Shown here: in pieces, positions 8,535-18,172 of the stretch
How the letters are laid out: each line of letters starts with the position of its first letter
Numbering within the stretch: position 1 is the first letter of the stretch
Assembly (NCBI GenBank): GCA_021464525.1
Contig: JADRCO010001217.1
Span: forward strand, 1 to 21,260
Reading direction: 5' to 3'
Length of the DNA stretch: 21,260 bases
DNA from: Rhizophagus sp. LPA8_4_AMF
Taxonomy: Eukaryota; Glomeromycota; Glomeromycetes; Glomerales; Glomeraceae
Position numbers and translations under genes: made by a program
The notes under the pieces: model-generated
The model's database searches: none
Told to the model about the DNA's origin: nothing
The model's input: the letters and a program-made list of their open reading frames with translations, nothing else

Positions 8535-9946
8535 CCTTGATATTATTGCATCTGAGAAGAATTTATTACACTTTTTTTTCGATGAAATTTGAAATTTTAA
8601 ACTCAATATAAAAATATTTAAGATATTTTTATAAAAAAAAGAGAGGAGGATAATTTTGTTCGCTAAGAATTTTTTTATATATTTCAGCAATACCACGTGA
8701 TGCAGCAGCATGTACAGTATCTATCAATCTATGCATCTGCAGTAATCATGCGATCACAAAGTGGGCTGACGCCTGAGTAATTAAAGTTTGGGAAAGGTTT
8801 CAAATATGATTGATTGGCTTGGAATGATCTCGTATGTTATATATTTGAATATTAGAACTTCATTACTGTTAAACATTTTTGCTCAGTGAATAGTTTTGTT
8901 CTGCTTTTGTGTTTGCATAAGCTATCACTAAAACGAATAGAAAGAAATGTTAGTAAAATGTTTCTGAAAGCAATATAATTAACAGAGAAAAAACATTACT
9001 TTATCTTAAGCTCCTTCTATACCCTTGTTTTTTTTACTTTCATCACCTTTTAGTTTCTTTTCTTACTCTTAAATGGATTAGTTTTGGCCTTTACTAACCA
9101 TTCCTTGAACTTTTAATTAAAAATAAAAAATTTATTTCTTAAAACATTTAATACCCTAAAGTCTGGCATCCTAGATAAAAAACAAAAAAATTCACGATTC
9201 GTCAGATATCCGGATAATCTGGCAATCTGACTGTTCATGTGTACACCACGATGTTGATTTATATAATAATATTACAGTTTTGTAATACATTTTATATATA
9301 ATACATTTATATTTATATATTGTTAATTATTATTTAATAATGGTGATATGCAAATATGAATTAAAAATACCCATCTCCTTTTCACAACGTCAACAGTCAA
9401 TATTTTTAGCCAAGCCAGTTTCAAATAAAATTACTTTCATTACAATTTGGTGACAGTAATGCATCATATGATGATGTGGAAGAAAATTAGAGATATTCTT
9501 TAACTAAAGTGTTTTCGTTTTTTAGGTCGAAAAGATTCGAGTTGTTGTCGGTTATTTAATTGGTCAAGAGAATCAATATGCGAATTAGACATTTCTTGCT
9601 TGTAATAATTTGGAAGAAGTTTAGCTTAATCTCCTTGTTTAGAGAAAGTATTTGAACTTGCTATTGCGAGGTTCGTAGTTACAAACATTTTTTTCTTGTT
9701 TATTCAAATACACTATTTCGATTTTGGTTTTGAGAAATAAAAAAATCTATATTTATCTACTTATTTAGCGATTTAAAATCGCGTGAATATTATTATTTTA
9801 TAATTGTTTTTTGTGGATGAGCGGTAAATCCGCAACTACTACGTAAATTTCATAGAATTGGGAATTCTTTTAAAAAGAAAAATTTATTACTCTAAAAATA
9901 AATTTAATAAATGATAAATTACGAATAATAATTTCTGATTTACTTC
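8535..9946. other. Intergenic region between the F-box and UGT genes
   Basis: No firm gene. On the minus strand near 8724-8631 a frame starting at an ATG (MHRLIDTVHAAASRGIAEIY) ends at a stop and could hold a 5' exon of the F-box gene, but no convincing donor links it. A minus-strand piece near 9110-9060 (FKEWLVKAKTNPFKSKK, then stops) looks like decayed coding sequence, unidentified. Around 9190-9225 AT-rich DNA contains overlapping GATATCCGGATAATC words. A near-palindrome GCGATTTAAAATCGC lies at 9768-9782. Downstream of the UGT stop I see no unusual structure. Confidence 0.4.
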
Positions 9947-12305
9947 TTAATCAGATTTTAATTTTCCTTCAAATAAAGAAGCTATACTATTAACAATAAA
10001 ACTAACTAACGACCAACCAGTCCAAATTATGGACCCAATTATACTAATTAATAAAATTAATACAACTCCGTAAACATCTAAATATTTTCCTCTAATAAAT
10101 CCCATTCTCGAATCAGGTGTAATCCATTCTTTTAATAACCATTCATATATATCTTCTATTACAGGTTCAATAGATTCGGAACTAGTTTCATTACTTACTT
10201 TTTCTGGAGATTCTTTTTCTTCTTTCTTATATCTATTATCAACAACACTTTCTTTCACATCGTTATTGTTTGGATTTAATTGAGAAGCTTTCATAACAAA
10301 TTCAATTAAATCGGCAGCTCTATATTTTCTTTTACTATTAATTTTTGTTAATATCTGCATTCTTTTTAGATTAATTTTAACTCTGGAATCTAATTGTAAA
10401 AATTCGATTTTTCTTACAATATCATCTACGTGTAAATTCATTTTATCCAATTTAAGTGCAACACCTTGTTCTTCTAATTTTTCAGCATTAGAAAATTTAT
10501 CTGAAGCTAATGGTAATATTAACATAGGTTTGCCTACATATAATGATTCATGACAACTTGCTACTCCTCCATGTGTTAAAAATATTTTTGTATTTGAATG
10601 ATTTAATATGGATACTTGCGGTGTTAATTCTTCTAATGATGAAGATGTAGTAACATAAATATGCGTATAACGATTATTAAGAATTTCTGATGTTTCTAAT
10701 TGTGTGTCATCTGACAGCGTTGGAAAATTTTCAAGACCTGACAATGACCAAACAATTCCATCTATAATATTTCTATCTATAACTTCTAAAAATGATTTTA
10801 ACAATATTGCATAGTTTTCCGGTGTCGTGAAAGCTTGCATGCCGAATGATACATACATAATTCTTTGATGTAATGATAAGAATGATGAAAGTTTTGATGT
10901 TAATGGCGGGTATGATTCTTGCATCACTGGCCCAATTTCCTAATTAAATTTTCATTTGGAAATGCATTAAAAACTTGAAATGAAGTATTAATGATATACT
11001 TAAGAAAGAAGCGCTTACTTGATAAAGTGGAGGTACCGGATGTGGAATCTATAAAAAATATGTATATATAATATTTTCTATCAATTAATGCACTTGTTAT
11101 CGAATTAACATTCAAATTTCCCCCTTCCTTTTTTGAAATTTCGTACCTCAAAACCAAAGAAAGTATCAGCCAAGAATAAAGAATTTTTAATTCTTTCTAA
11201 AGAACTAGTTATAGGAGATACACCAACCGAAAGTCTTTTTTCATTTAAAAAAATAATTCTCTGTCTAGATTCATAAAGAAATCTGGCGGGCTGTATGATT
11301 AAACATTTAAATCTCTCGATAAACGATCCTTTTTCCATATTTGAATGACATCCATAAATTGGATCTGATTTGTACGGTGCAAATGTTCGTCCTAAAATAA
11401 AACGTTTTCGTTTAAAGAAATAGTTGCAAGTTTCTCTCTCTCTTTCTTTTTTATAAAAAAAAGCTTAAAAAATTACTTACTGCTTAATGAACTGCTAACA
11501 CCAACGGCTGGTATTTTAAATTTCCATGCAATATCAAAACAAGCTTCGTTATTTAATAAATCACATAAAAATAAATCTGGTTTAAAATCTATCGTAGATC
11601 GTTTATAAACTTCAAATCTTTCTAAATATTGTTTATCCGCTTCATCTTTTTCCAAGAAAAATGAATTATAATCGTATGGCTTTTCATATATAGCTTTATA
11701 TATGTGTAATAATTCTTTTGTATTATATTCCGGACCGGTGGAATATTGTTTTATTGATGGATAATTTGTGGGTAATGTAAAATTTCCTGGTGCAACTAAA
11801 GCTACCTGCATAATTTGAAAAAAAAGAATAATGTAAAGTTTGTCAATGCTATTTATAAACCAGAGAATAATTTTACCTTATATCCGCGCTCTATCAAAAT
11901 CTTACAAATTTCCAATGATGGCCTAAGATGACTTAACCCTACACGAAACAAACATTTAAAAACAGAATAATCGAACAGCAACATACTCAAGTGTTTGTAT
12001 TGTTTACCTCCAATAAATGATCCAACAAGTATATTTTTTGTTTCATTAATATTTTTATCAATTTCAAATTTGCCAAATTTATTAGGATCGGGTTGTTTTT
12101 TAGTAAAAATATTTTTAAAAATACTCCACAGAGAAGCCGTTTCTGTCGGATTTCGTGATGCTGTTGATTGTGTTTTTGATGAATCAGCTTGATTCGTTTT
12201 ATCTGATGATGATGCATTTATTCCAATGATGATTAAATGAAATAAAATAATTATCAATAATAAATAATATTTTGACGGGCGATTTGAAAAATTTAATAAA
12301 GTCAT
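9947..12305 (-). CDS. UDP-glycosyltransferase (GT1 family), membrane-anchored, six exons
   Basis: Transfers a sugar from a UDP-sugar to a small acceptor, probably a lipid or sterol; the acceptor cannot be read from sequence. Exons 12305-12008, 11938-11877, 11805-11481, 11391-11147, 11048-11019 and 10939-9947 join in phase with GT-AG ends (introns 69-98 bp), giving 650 residues. Residues 13-30 form a hydrophobic signal peptide (YYLLLIIILFHLIII). A Ser/Thr/Lys-rich linker leads to NILVGSFIGG, then SHLRPSLE with the expected catalytic His at 103. YVSFGMQA near 350 opens the nucleotide-sugar-binding domain. FLTHGGVASCHESLYVGKP, then MLILPLASDKFSNA (about 440-472), is the UGT signature. Its usual DQ is DK here. 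The C-terminal part has an acidic, low-complexity insert (about 545-590), a membrane segment (about 614-640) and a short Lys-containing tail, as in ER-bound type I UGTs. Exon 5 is only 30 nt. The gene lies 245 bp downstream of a co-oriented F-box gene. Confidence 0.88.
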
Positions 12306-12550
12306 TATTTCACTTTTTTAATTTTAGAAAAAGAAAAAAAAATATATATAATAACGGAAGCATGCATCTAAAGCATTTATATTTTACTAAATTGACAGGT
12401 TACACTGAAAATTCGGCTCTTGTTGCACAATTAAATTAGAGATCGCCACCTTATGATATAAAACTATACTATATATAGAAGACCAATAAAGACAATTTAA
12501 ATCAGATACATTTCTTCGGTTTATCTACAATAGTGATAGTAATCTTGCTT

Positions 12551-13216
12551 TCAGCTTGTTATGATACAACTCAGGGTAAGTTCATGTTGTATACGACTAA
12601 AATTCATGAATTCTTTTAATTTACGTTTTCTTTCTGTCAGCAAAAAACTTTTTTCATCGTTTGACTTCAAAGTGCAATATTCAGATTGAATTTCATATAC
12701 ATGAGGTATCCAATAACTTTTTTTACTTTCATCCCAAGAATTACCCTCATTCCAAGGATCTTCATGAAATACCGGTGGAATTACATTAATCAGTTCAGGA
12801 GGAACTATCCATTTTTGTTCCAGTTCTTTTTTGGAGATGACTAGCAAAAGTAAACAAGATTCACATAACCGAACTCTTGGAATCCAATAAATGCAGATTC
12901 TAACATTTTTATTCCAGCAATTTTGGCATCCGTTTTCGATACACAAAAGCTTGGTAAAATCCCGATTTGACATGTCTTCGGGACATTTCATACTTCCAAA
13001 TGGCGTAAAGTCCATCCGAGATTGTTTCCACAAGCACGAAATAGAATATCTTTCTGAACACAATAATGCATTAAATTTTTTACATACACATGACAATTTG
13101 AGAAGATTATACGGATTTAAATATCTACAAATTCTTAAGAAGATCTTTAGACCCGATTCATATTCATCGGTTCCAGGAAGTGGATCAATGATTATTTTTG
13201 CAAAGTTTGAAGACAT
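12551..13216 (-). CDS. Small F-box protein with a Cys cluster
   Basis: A single-exon frame of 221 residues from a true ATG. Residues about 25-70 (LRICRYLNPYNLLKLSCVCK, then KFNALLCSERYSISCLWKQS) fit an F-box: an alternating hydrophobic helix, LL.LSCVCKKF, then the W at its end. This implies binding to Skp1 in an SCF ligase. Downstream, CIENGCQNCWNK and VRLCESCLLLL place four to five Cys in a C-x2-C ... C-x2-C arrangement, possibly a zinc-binding knuckle like that in fungal F-box proteins with a PHD- or RING-like cluster. The C-terminal half (PPVFHEDPWNEGNSWDESKK and a basic RKRKLKEF helix) is not recognised. No Leu-rich repeats. It is divergently arranged with the TMEM9-like gene 302 bp away. 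The acidic/Trp-rich segment could be the substrate-binding part, but this is a guess. Confidence 0.7.
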   Translation of the reverse strand: MSSNFAKIIIDPLPGTDEYESGLKIFLRICRYLNPYNLLKLSCVCKKFNALLCSERYSISCLWKQSRMDFTPFGSMKCPEDMSNRDFTKLLCIENGCQNCWNKNVRICIYWIPRVRLCESCLLLLVISKKELEQKWIVPPELINVIPPVFHEDPWNEGNSWDESKKSYWIPHVYEIQSEYCTLKSNDEKSFLLTERKRKLKEFMNFSRIQHELTLSCIITS

Positions 13217-13518
13217 GTTATTTCGACTGTTATTGAAAAAAAAAGATTAAAATAATACATAAATATATAAATATCTTTCATAAATGAATTATAATCAAGT
13301 TATAAGAAATAAAATGATTGTTTACCAGCAATCAAATAAAGAAAAATTAAAAACCTGAATGACGACTTTTATATTCGTGGCTTAGTCGGTTTGATCACCG
13401 GGAAACTTACAAATTGTACGGGCGTATTATCCGAGTCCTTAGTTCAACAGCACGTGTAACGCGTGCGTTATTTGTCAAAAAAATTCGAAAGCATTATTTT
13501 TAAAATTTTTTTAGAAAC
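13217..13518. promoter_or_regulatory. Divergent promoter region (F-box gene / TMEM9-like gene)
   Basis: The 302 bp between two divergent ATGs are noticeably richer in GC in the half nearer the TMEM9-like gene (about 13375-13475). CACGTG (E-box, bHLH target) is at 13451-13456 and ACGCGT (an MCB-like word, MBF target in yeasts) at 13459-13464. A poly-T/AT run precedes the plus-strand ATG. These are word matches only, and binding is not demonstrated. Confidence 0.35.
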
Positions 13519-13999
13519 ATGCCATTAAATTTAAGGATTTTTGTTTTATTTCATTATTTTTTTTTAATATTATGTTTAACTATTTTTGCTATACCATCAG
13601 TAGTTCAAACAGCAGATGTTAGATCATTTTGTAAATGCGTTTGTGATCAAAATTCAACAATTGTTCCTTTAAGAATAAATCAAGCATGTTCTGATTGTAA
13701 TTTAGCTTTTTGTAAAGAAAATACTTCAAAAGAAGATTGTGAAATTCCTACATGTTTTCGTAAGTGTAATTTTTTTCTAAGATTTGGGTTTGTCCTTGAT
13801 GATTTATTTCGCTATTCTTTATAGAACGAGATTCTTACAAGGATGAAGTTATTGTATATTTCTATATTATTATAACAAGTGGATTACTTCTAATAGCTCT
13901 TACAAAGCCTTATATAGAAAGATGGTGGAGAGTAAGTCTTTTTTTTTTAATACTGTAAATTTTTTTAAAGAAATTACTAATTAACAGATTAATTTTTAA
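13519..13999 (+). CDS. TMEM9-family membrane protein (3' end uncertain)
   Basis: TMEM9 proteins are glycosylated single-pass proteins of late endosomes and lysosomes/vacuoles. In animals they associate with CLC antiporters and the V-ATPase. Exon 13519-13759 codes a signal peptide (residues about 6-31, hydrophobic, ending VQTA) and a Cys-rich lumenal domain: CKCVCDQNST, then QACSDCNLAFC and CEIPTCF. Two Asn-x-Ser/Thr sites (NST, NTS) are visible. Exon 13825-13931 continues in phase with QRDSYKDEVIVY, the family's most conserved motif, and a transmembrane helix (residues about 91-107), then KPYIERWWR. Introns are 65 and 56 bp. The simplest third exon (13988-13999) adds three residues and a stop (119 residues in total). 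That leaves a very short cytosolic tail, whereas animal relatives have about 60 residues. A better 3' exon may lie at 14188-14303. Confidence 0.75.
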
Positions 14000-14465
14000 A
14001 TTATGATCTGACGATGGGATAGAGGACAAATCCACCACATACTTACACTTCAATGCCAAATAGTTAGAAATTTTATTAATTAAGTATTTTTAGTTTATCC
14101 TTGAAAAAAATTCTTATATTAGTTAAAAATTTTAAATCCATTATAAAGAATCCGTTTTCCATATGCAATCTCTAATAATAAAATGCAGAGTTTATTGCAT
14201 AAATTAACTAATATTCATTCATCTATTCAATATTTCAAACAAATTTCTAAACTATCTATGTTTGAGAGTATAAGCACGTGTGATGTTCATAATAGTAGTG
14301 AATAATGACGATTAGGTCGTTTCTTATTATGAATTGAGGTGAAGGCGTTTGTCCTCATCAAATTTGACATTCAGCATTTCTCTGGCACCATCTATCAGAA
14401 TACTACTCAATCTTTCTTAATCTTCCACCACAATAGACCGAGACAAATTATTATAGCATAATGCC
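14000..14465. other. Convergent intergenic region with a possible TMEM9 3' exon
   Basis: Between the plus-strand TMEM9-like gene and the minus-strand gene ending at 14466. An acceptor-like AAATGCAG ends at 14187. The plus strand is then open for 38 codons in the phase needed after the donor at 13932, to a TAA at 14302-14304. It reads SLLHKLTNIH, then FKQISKLSMFE. Nothing else is recognised. Confidence 0.35.
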
Positions 14466-15629
14466 TTAAGACATTATTTTCCATGTTTTCGGTAATAATT
14501 GTAATTTATACCAAATATAAGACTGAATAACTGACCACCAAATGTTCTGGTGCCTTTATATGTATTAATTTTAAGAAAGATGAATTAGTACGAGAGTAGT
14601 ATAAAAACAGATGATCAACTTACACAAGATATAAATTCCCTAAAAATATAAAGGGCGCGTCAAGTTAATTTAATTAATACATGGTAAAATGAAATGATCA
14701 ATTTAGTATATACTTACCAATTAGAATCAAATCTTGTCGCGCCAAACCATTCAGTTGGAGCAATATCAAACCCTAATCCAATTAATACACATAAATTCTT
14801 CGCTCTAAACTTGCTAACTTTTGAACTGCAAATAACATTAGTCCTGACAGAGCAAGAAACCATAACCTTTGAATACTAAATACATCCGAAAAAAATTCAA
14901 CAGACAATCTTAACAAAACGAGAAAATATCAAAAATAAGGAAATGTGTATGTTTGTGTAATGGTATTTATCGGATGATATAAGCGGATGGTGATTATGTA
15001 GCGATGAACATAAAAATTTAATAACAGTTTGATATACATTAAATACCACTAATGAAGAATAATATAAGAAATAATAATCTTGCATTAATATCTTGAGCTA
15101 GGTCACATCCACCTATATCATTTTCTTCATGATGTTGAAGGGCAATGTCATTAACTCTTGCTTCTGATAATAAATATGCTTCTGTAGCTCTAACTTTCGC
15201 AACAATTTCTTCACGTTGTACTGATGGTGGCGGTAAAACTACGTCAAGAAGCCAACTCCCAATGAATTGACCTAAACCTGTTACAATTGCCAGGAAAACT
15301 AAAGAATGATCAACGTTTCATCTATATACCGTATATTGATTCGCGAAAAAGGGAACGAAGAAAGACCATAAAAGCCTAATGTTGCACTTAACGCAACTTC
15401 GCGATGCGCTGATTTTATTTCAAGATTTCTCGTCTTAATAAAAAATTAACTTTGTGCACACATTGCTTACAACGGTTGTAAGTCCTAAATATGTCAATTG
15501 ATTATTAAAGAATAATCTTATACCCGATCGACATAAAAAAGAGATTTGTATACCAACTACAGACGCAAATCCCACAAAAAATAAATAAAGAGTACAAATC
15601 AAGAATGATGGTGAAGGAAGCAAAGCCAT
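14466..15629 (-). CDS. Multi-exon membrane protein gene, exon structure not resolved
   Basis: Several minus-strand pieces look coding and have splice-like borders. (1) 15629-15471: ATG and 53 codons, hydrophobic (LICTLYLFFVGFASVVGIQI), donor GTAAGC. (2) Around 15433-15360: HREVALSATLGFYG. (3) From 15298: FLAIVTGLGQFIGSWLLDVV, then an amphipathic, Glu/Arg-rich stretch (QREEIVAKVRATEAYLLSEA) and a C-terminal hydrophobic run before a stop at 15039. (4) 14863-14718 (NLCVLIGLGFDIAPTEWFG), 14639-14624 (16 nt) and 14546-14466 (NIWWSVIQSYIWYK, stop). The pieces of (4) join in phase through canonical GTAAGT...TTTTAG introns of 78 and 77 bp. Pieces 1-3 might be one protein and piece 4 the end of it or of another. 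Weak resemblance of pieces 1 and 3 to UNC-93-like major-facilitator transporters is an impression only. I did not find a single consistent model, so frameshift decay is also possible. Confidence 0.4.
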
Positions 15630-15752
15630 TGTATGTTAGAGTAACACAAGGAACATCATAAAGGAAGACACCAAACACATCCTAAAATTAAGAGAAAATT
15701 TTATTTGAAGTTATCTTTTTGCATTAATCTTTATGTTAAATTTTTATTTCAC

Positions 15753-15907
15753 CTGCTTGAAAGGACCACTAAGATAGATCCGCTATTTGCTGCGCTTCCG
15801 ATAGTATTTACTTCTACAGAATTAAATTCTAAGTTTATCCGCCAATTCTGTAGAATAAGCACCAAACAGATATGATGTGCCGCTAACTGTGCAATTTTAT
15901 TAATGCA
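15753..15907 (-). other. Possible exon upstream of the unresolved membrane-protein gene
   Basis: Open on the minus strand for about 50 codons after a TAG, reading HHICLVLILQNW, then EVNTIGSAANSGSILVVLSS. It ends at a donor-like AG|GTGAAA. An acceptor-like TTAATTTTAG lies downstream (ending at 15686). The joined frame would read MCLVSSFMMFLVLL and stop, while another frame across the same acceptor reads DVFGVFLYDVPCVTLTYNG. The sequence looks coding, but frame choice is ambiguous. Confidence 0.3.
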
Positions 15908-16108
15908 CTAATATATGATGAATTTATTTTTATATTTTGGAAACAAAAAAGGTAAAAACTAATGTAACTATCACGGAATCGCGTAAGGTCATATACTGTA
16001 TGAATGATATCATAGGATGACTAATAAAATTAAAAAAAAAATTGACAAATAGTGCAATTTTTTTAAATCAATAATGAATTATTTTTAATTTTAATTTGAT
16101 AGATAAAT

Positions 16109-18037
16109 TCAAATTTTTAATAAACCATGATTAGCAAAAATTTTTAATGTTTCAGCACACGTGACTATTACGGATTCCACCTTCCCTTCTTTCACCAATT
16201 CCAACATACGTTTGTGTAAATCGGCTTTAACCAATAATTCCGCTTTATCTTTATCAATACTAGCGATATTTTTCAAACATTCGATTGCTCTATGCTGAAT
16301 TTCAGGAGAATTTTCATTTAATAAATCTTTAAGAACTTGAATTCCCTTTGGTCTATCCAGGATCATCTTACATACACTGGGATTAGTTGAGAGAATTGCC
16401 AAAGTACCCGAAGCGGCTCTTCTCGTTTCAAAATCATCAGTATCAGAAAAGGTAACGAGAATGGTAATTTTATTAATTGATGATTGAGGATCACTATATA
16501 ATTCATAAACAGGATCACAAAACATCATATTACATAAACATTCTGTTGCCGCTCTACGAACCAAAGTATTATCAGAGAATTGTAAATTTTCAATAATCGG
16601 AATCCCTTTTAAATCATAAATACGCATTCTAATATCATTATCCACGCTACTTAAATTGGTTAATGCCATCAAAGATTCAAATTGACATAATTCATTTTCT
16701 CCTTGACATAAATTGAGTAAAGGACGAACAAGATCTGAAGATCGTTCACCTCTAAATACCAAACTTGGGTCCATTGTAATAGCAATCTTAGCTAAAGCTT
16801 GAGTTGCAAAAACTCTCCCTTCTTTTGTATTACCTTCTTTGATGACTAAAGGAATTAAAACTTTAACTCCACCTTGTTGTACGATAATACCACGATTTGT
16901 CTGATCTGTCACTAAATTTAAAAAAATATTTGAAACTAATTGACGTATAATTTGACTTTGATTTTTTGATAATAAATTTAATGTTTGATTTACTCCTAAT
17001 TTCATTATTTGTTTTATTCGATTTTCAACATATTCGTCTTCATCCAAAGGGTTTATTTCGAAACTACTTTCGCCATCGGCAATTTTCTTCAATTTTAATA
17101 TTTGTCGTTCATTTTCGCTTAATTTTTTCCTATATGACGTAATGTTCGATAATATTACAGCTACTCCATATAATAAATTATTATTCAATTTTTCTTGTTC
17201 TTTAACTAACTTAAAAATTTCTTTAAGTAAATTGGGATGATATGCGATCATTTCTTTAACCGTAGGTTTTAAACTTGCGTAAGCTAACCCTTCAATAGCG
17301 TTAGCTCTAACATCAATTTCTGATCCTTCATTTAACACTAAATTCTGAAATAATCCTGCTAACTCATTTTCATCTTCCTCTTCGCTAACAATTTTCTTCC
17401 TTTCTTGATTTCCTTCCCCTGGTAAAATTAATTTATCATCCAACATTAATTTCGTTAGTGTAACGGCAGCTAAACTTTTTATTTTTAAATTTTTACTTTT
17501 CATTAATTTGCTTAAATATTCTTGGCAATTTAATTTAATTAACTTTCTACATTGTTCCTGCGAACATGCTATTGATAACATTTCTATAATTGATTCTCTT
17601 ACTTCTTCCTTATCAAATTCTGCAAATTCCATTAAATCTGTTAATATTCCTCCTTCATCATTACTATCCTTTTCTAGACAACTTTTTCCTATATCATTTT
17701 CTCCTAAATTAAATATGGCTGATAATGCTTTAATGCCATTTAATTTCTCTTGTTGTTTTGTCGAATCACTTATCCATTTTACTATTTGTTTTTTTGTAAT
17801 TTCTTTTAATTCTTTTTTTATCTTATTTTTTTCCAATAATTTTGTCAATATTAATAATGATAACGAAATTATTTTACGAGACTCACTACTACCAAATTGC
17901 GATAAAAGATTAATGTAATCTCTCGATTTAATAAATGTTTCACTAAAATTATCTTCTGCAGAATTCACTTTTTGAAGGATAGAATTAAGATAACTAATTT
18001 GTTTTTCTTCAGATGCACTTAAGTCCATATTGTCCAT
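16109..18037 (-). CDS. UNC45: UCS-domain myosin chaperone (UNC-45/Cro1/She4 family)
   Basis: UCS proteins fold and stabilise the motor domain of myosins and so serve actin-based transport, endocytosis and cytokinesis (She4 and Rng3 in yeasts). The single-exon frame of 642 residues is built almost wholly of armadillo-type helix repeats: IKALSAIFNLGENDIGKSC, then AEFDKEEVRESIIEMLSIAC, IKSLAAVTLTKLML and ANAIEGLAYASLKPTVKEM. Later come GGVKVLIPLVIKEGNTKEG, then RVFATQALAKIAITMDPSL, QFESLMALTNLSSVDNDIR and RRAATECLCNMMFCDP. The last three are the strongly conserved UCS core, followed by ETRRAASGTLAILS and a final helix pair. There is no N-terminal TPR domain, as in fungal members; length is close to them (about 640-790) and shorter than animal UNC-45 (about 930). 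The acidic EEEDENE loop near residue 220 is a usual linker. It starts 135 bp from the QPRT gene on the opposite strand. Confidence 0.9.
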   Translation of the reverse strand: MDNMDLSASEEKQISYLNSILQKVNSAEDNFSETFIKSRDYINLLSQFGSSESRKIISLSLLILTKLLEKNKIKKELKEITKKQIVKWISDSTKQQEKLNGIKALSAIFNLGENDIGKSCLEKDSNDEGGILTDLMEFAEFDKEEVRESIIEMLSIACSQEQCRKLIKLNCQEYLSKLMKSKNLKIKSLAAVTLTKLMLDDKLILPGEGNQERKKIVSEEEDENELAGLFQNLVLNEGSEIDVRANAIEGLAYASLKPTVKEMIAYHPNLLKEIFKLVKEQEKLNNNLLYGVAVILSNITSYRKKLSENERQILKLKKIADGESSFEINPLDEDEYVENRIKQIMKLGVNQTLNLLSKNQSQIIRQLVSNIFLNLVTDQTNRGIIVQQGGVKVLIPLVIKEGNTKEGRVFATQALAKIAITMDPSLVFRGERSSDLVRPLLNLCQGENELCQFESLMALTNLSSVDNDIRMRIYDLKGIPIIENLQFSDNTLVRRAATECLCNMMFCDPVYELYSDPQSSINKITILVTFSDTDDFETRRAASGTLAILSTNPSVCKMILDRPKGIQVLKDLLNENSPEIQHRAIECLKNIASIDKDKAELLVKADLHKRMLELVKEGKVESVIVTCAETLKIFANHGLLKI

Positions 18038-18172
18038 ATTAAAGAGTTGAGATTAAGTGCATACACATGATGATTAATTTATAGTGCTACAACTCGTGGC
18101 ACAGAAATATAAAAAACGGAGATTGTCGATCTTTTTTTTAAAATTCTTTCCGATCTTTTTTTTTAAAAAAAA
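18038..18172. promoter_or_regulatory. Short shared promoter between UNC45 and QPRT genes
   Basis: Only 135 bp separate the two divergent ATGs, so both genes must share promoter DNA. An ATATAAAA word lies at about 18107-18114. Long poly-T/poly-A runs (18131-18171) precede the QPRT ATG and would disfavour nucleosomes. No specific factor site is evident. Confidence 0.5.

Noticed and set aside
8567..8711. Upstream half of the 110-codon minus-strand frame as coding
   Set aside because: It is AT-rich, full of Lys/Phe/Ile runs, and lies upstream of an acceptor-like TTCTCAG at 8552; more likely intron or leader than coding.
9947..12305. Five separate small minus-strand genes
   Set aside because: All frames join in phase through GT-AG introns into one UDP-glycosyltransferase with the family's motifs in order.
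12891..13250. 119-codon plus-strand frame
   Set aside because: Antisense to the small F-box gene; its residues show no family features while the minus strand has an F-box.
14694..14879. 61-codon plus-strand frame
   Set aside because: Opposite strand has phase-matched exons with canonical splice sites; the plus frame lacks any.
17508..17918. 136-codon plus-strand frame
   Set aside because: Antisense shadow within the UNC45-type gene, whose armadillo repeats are clear.
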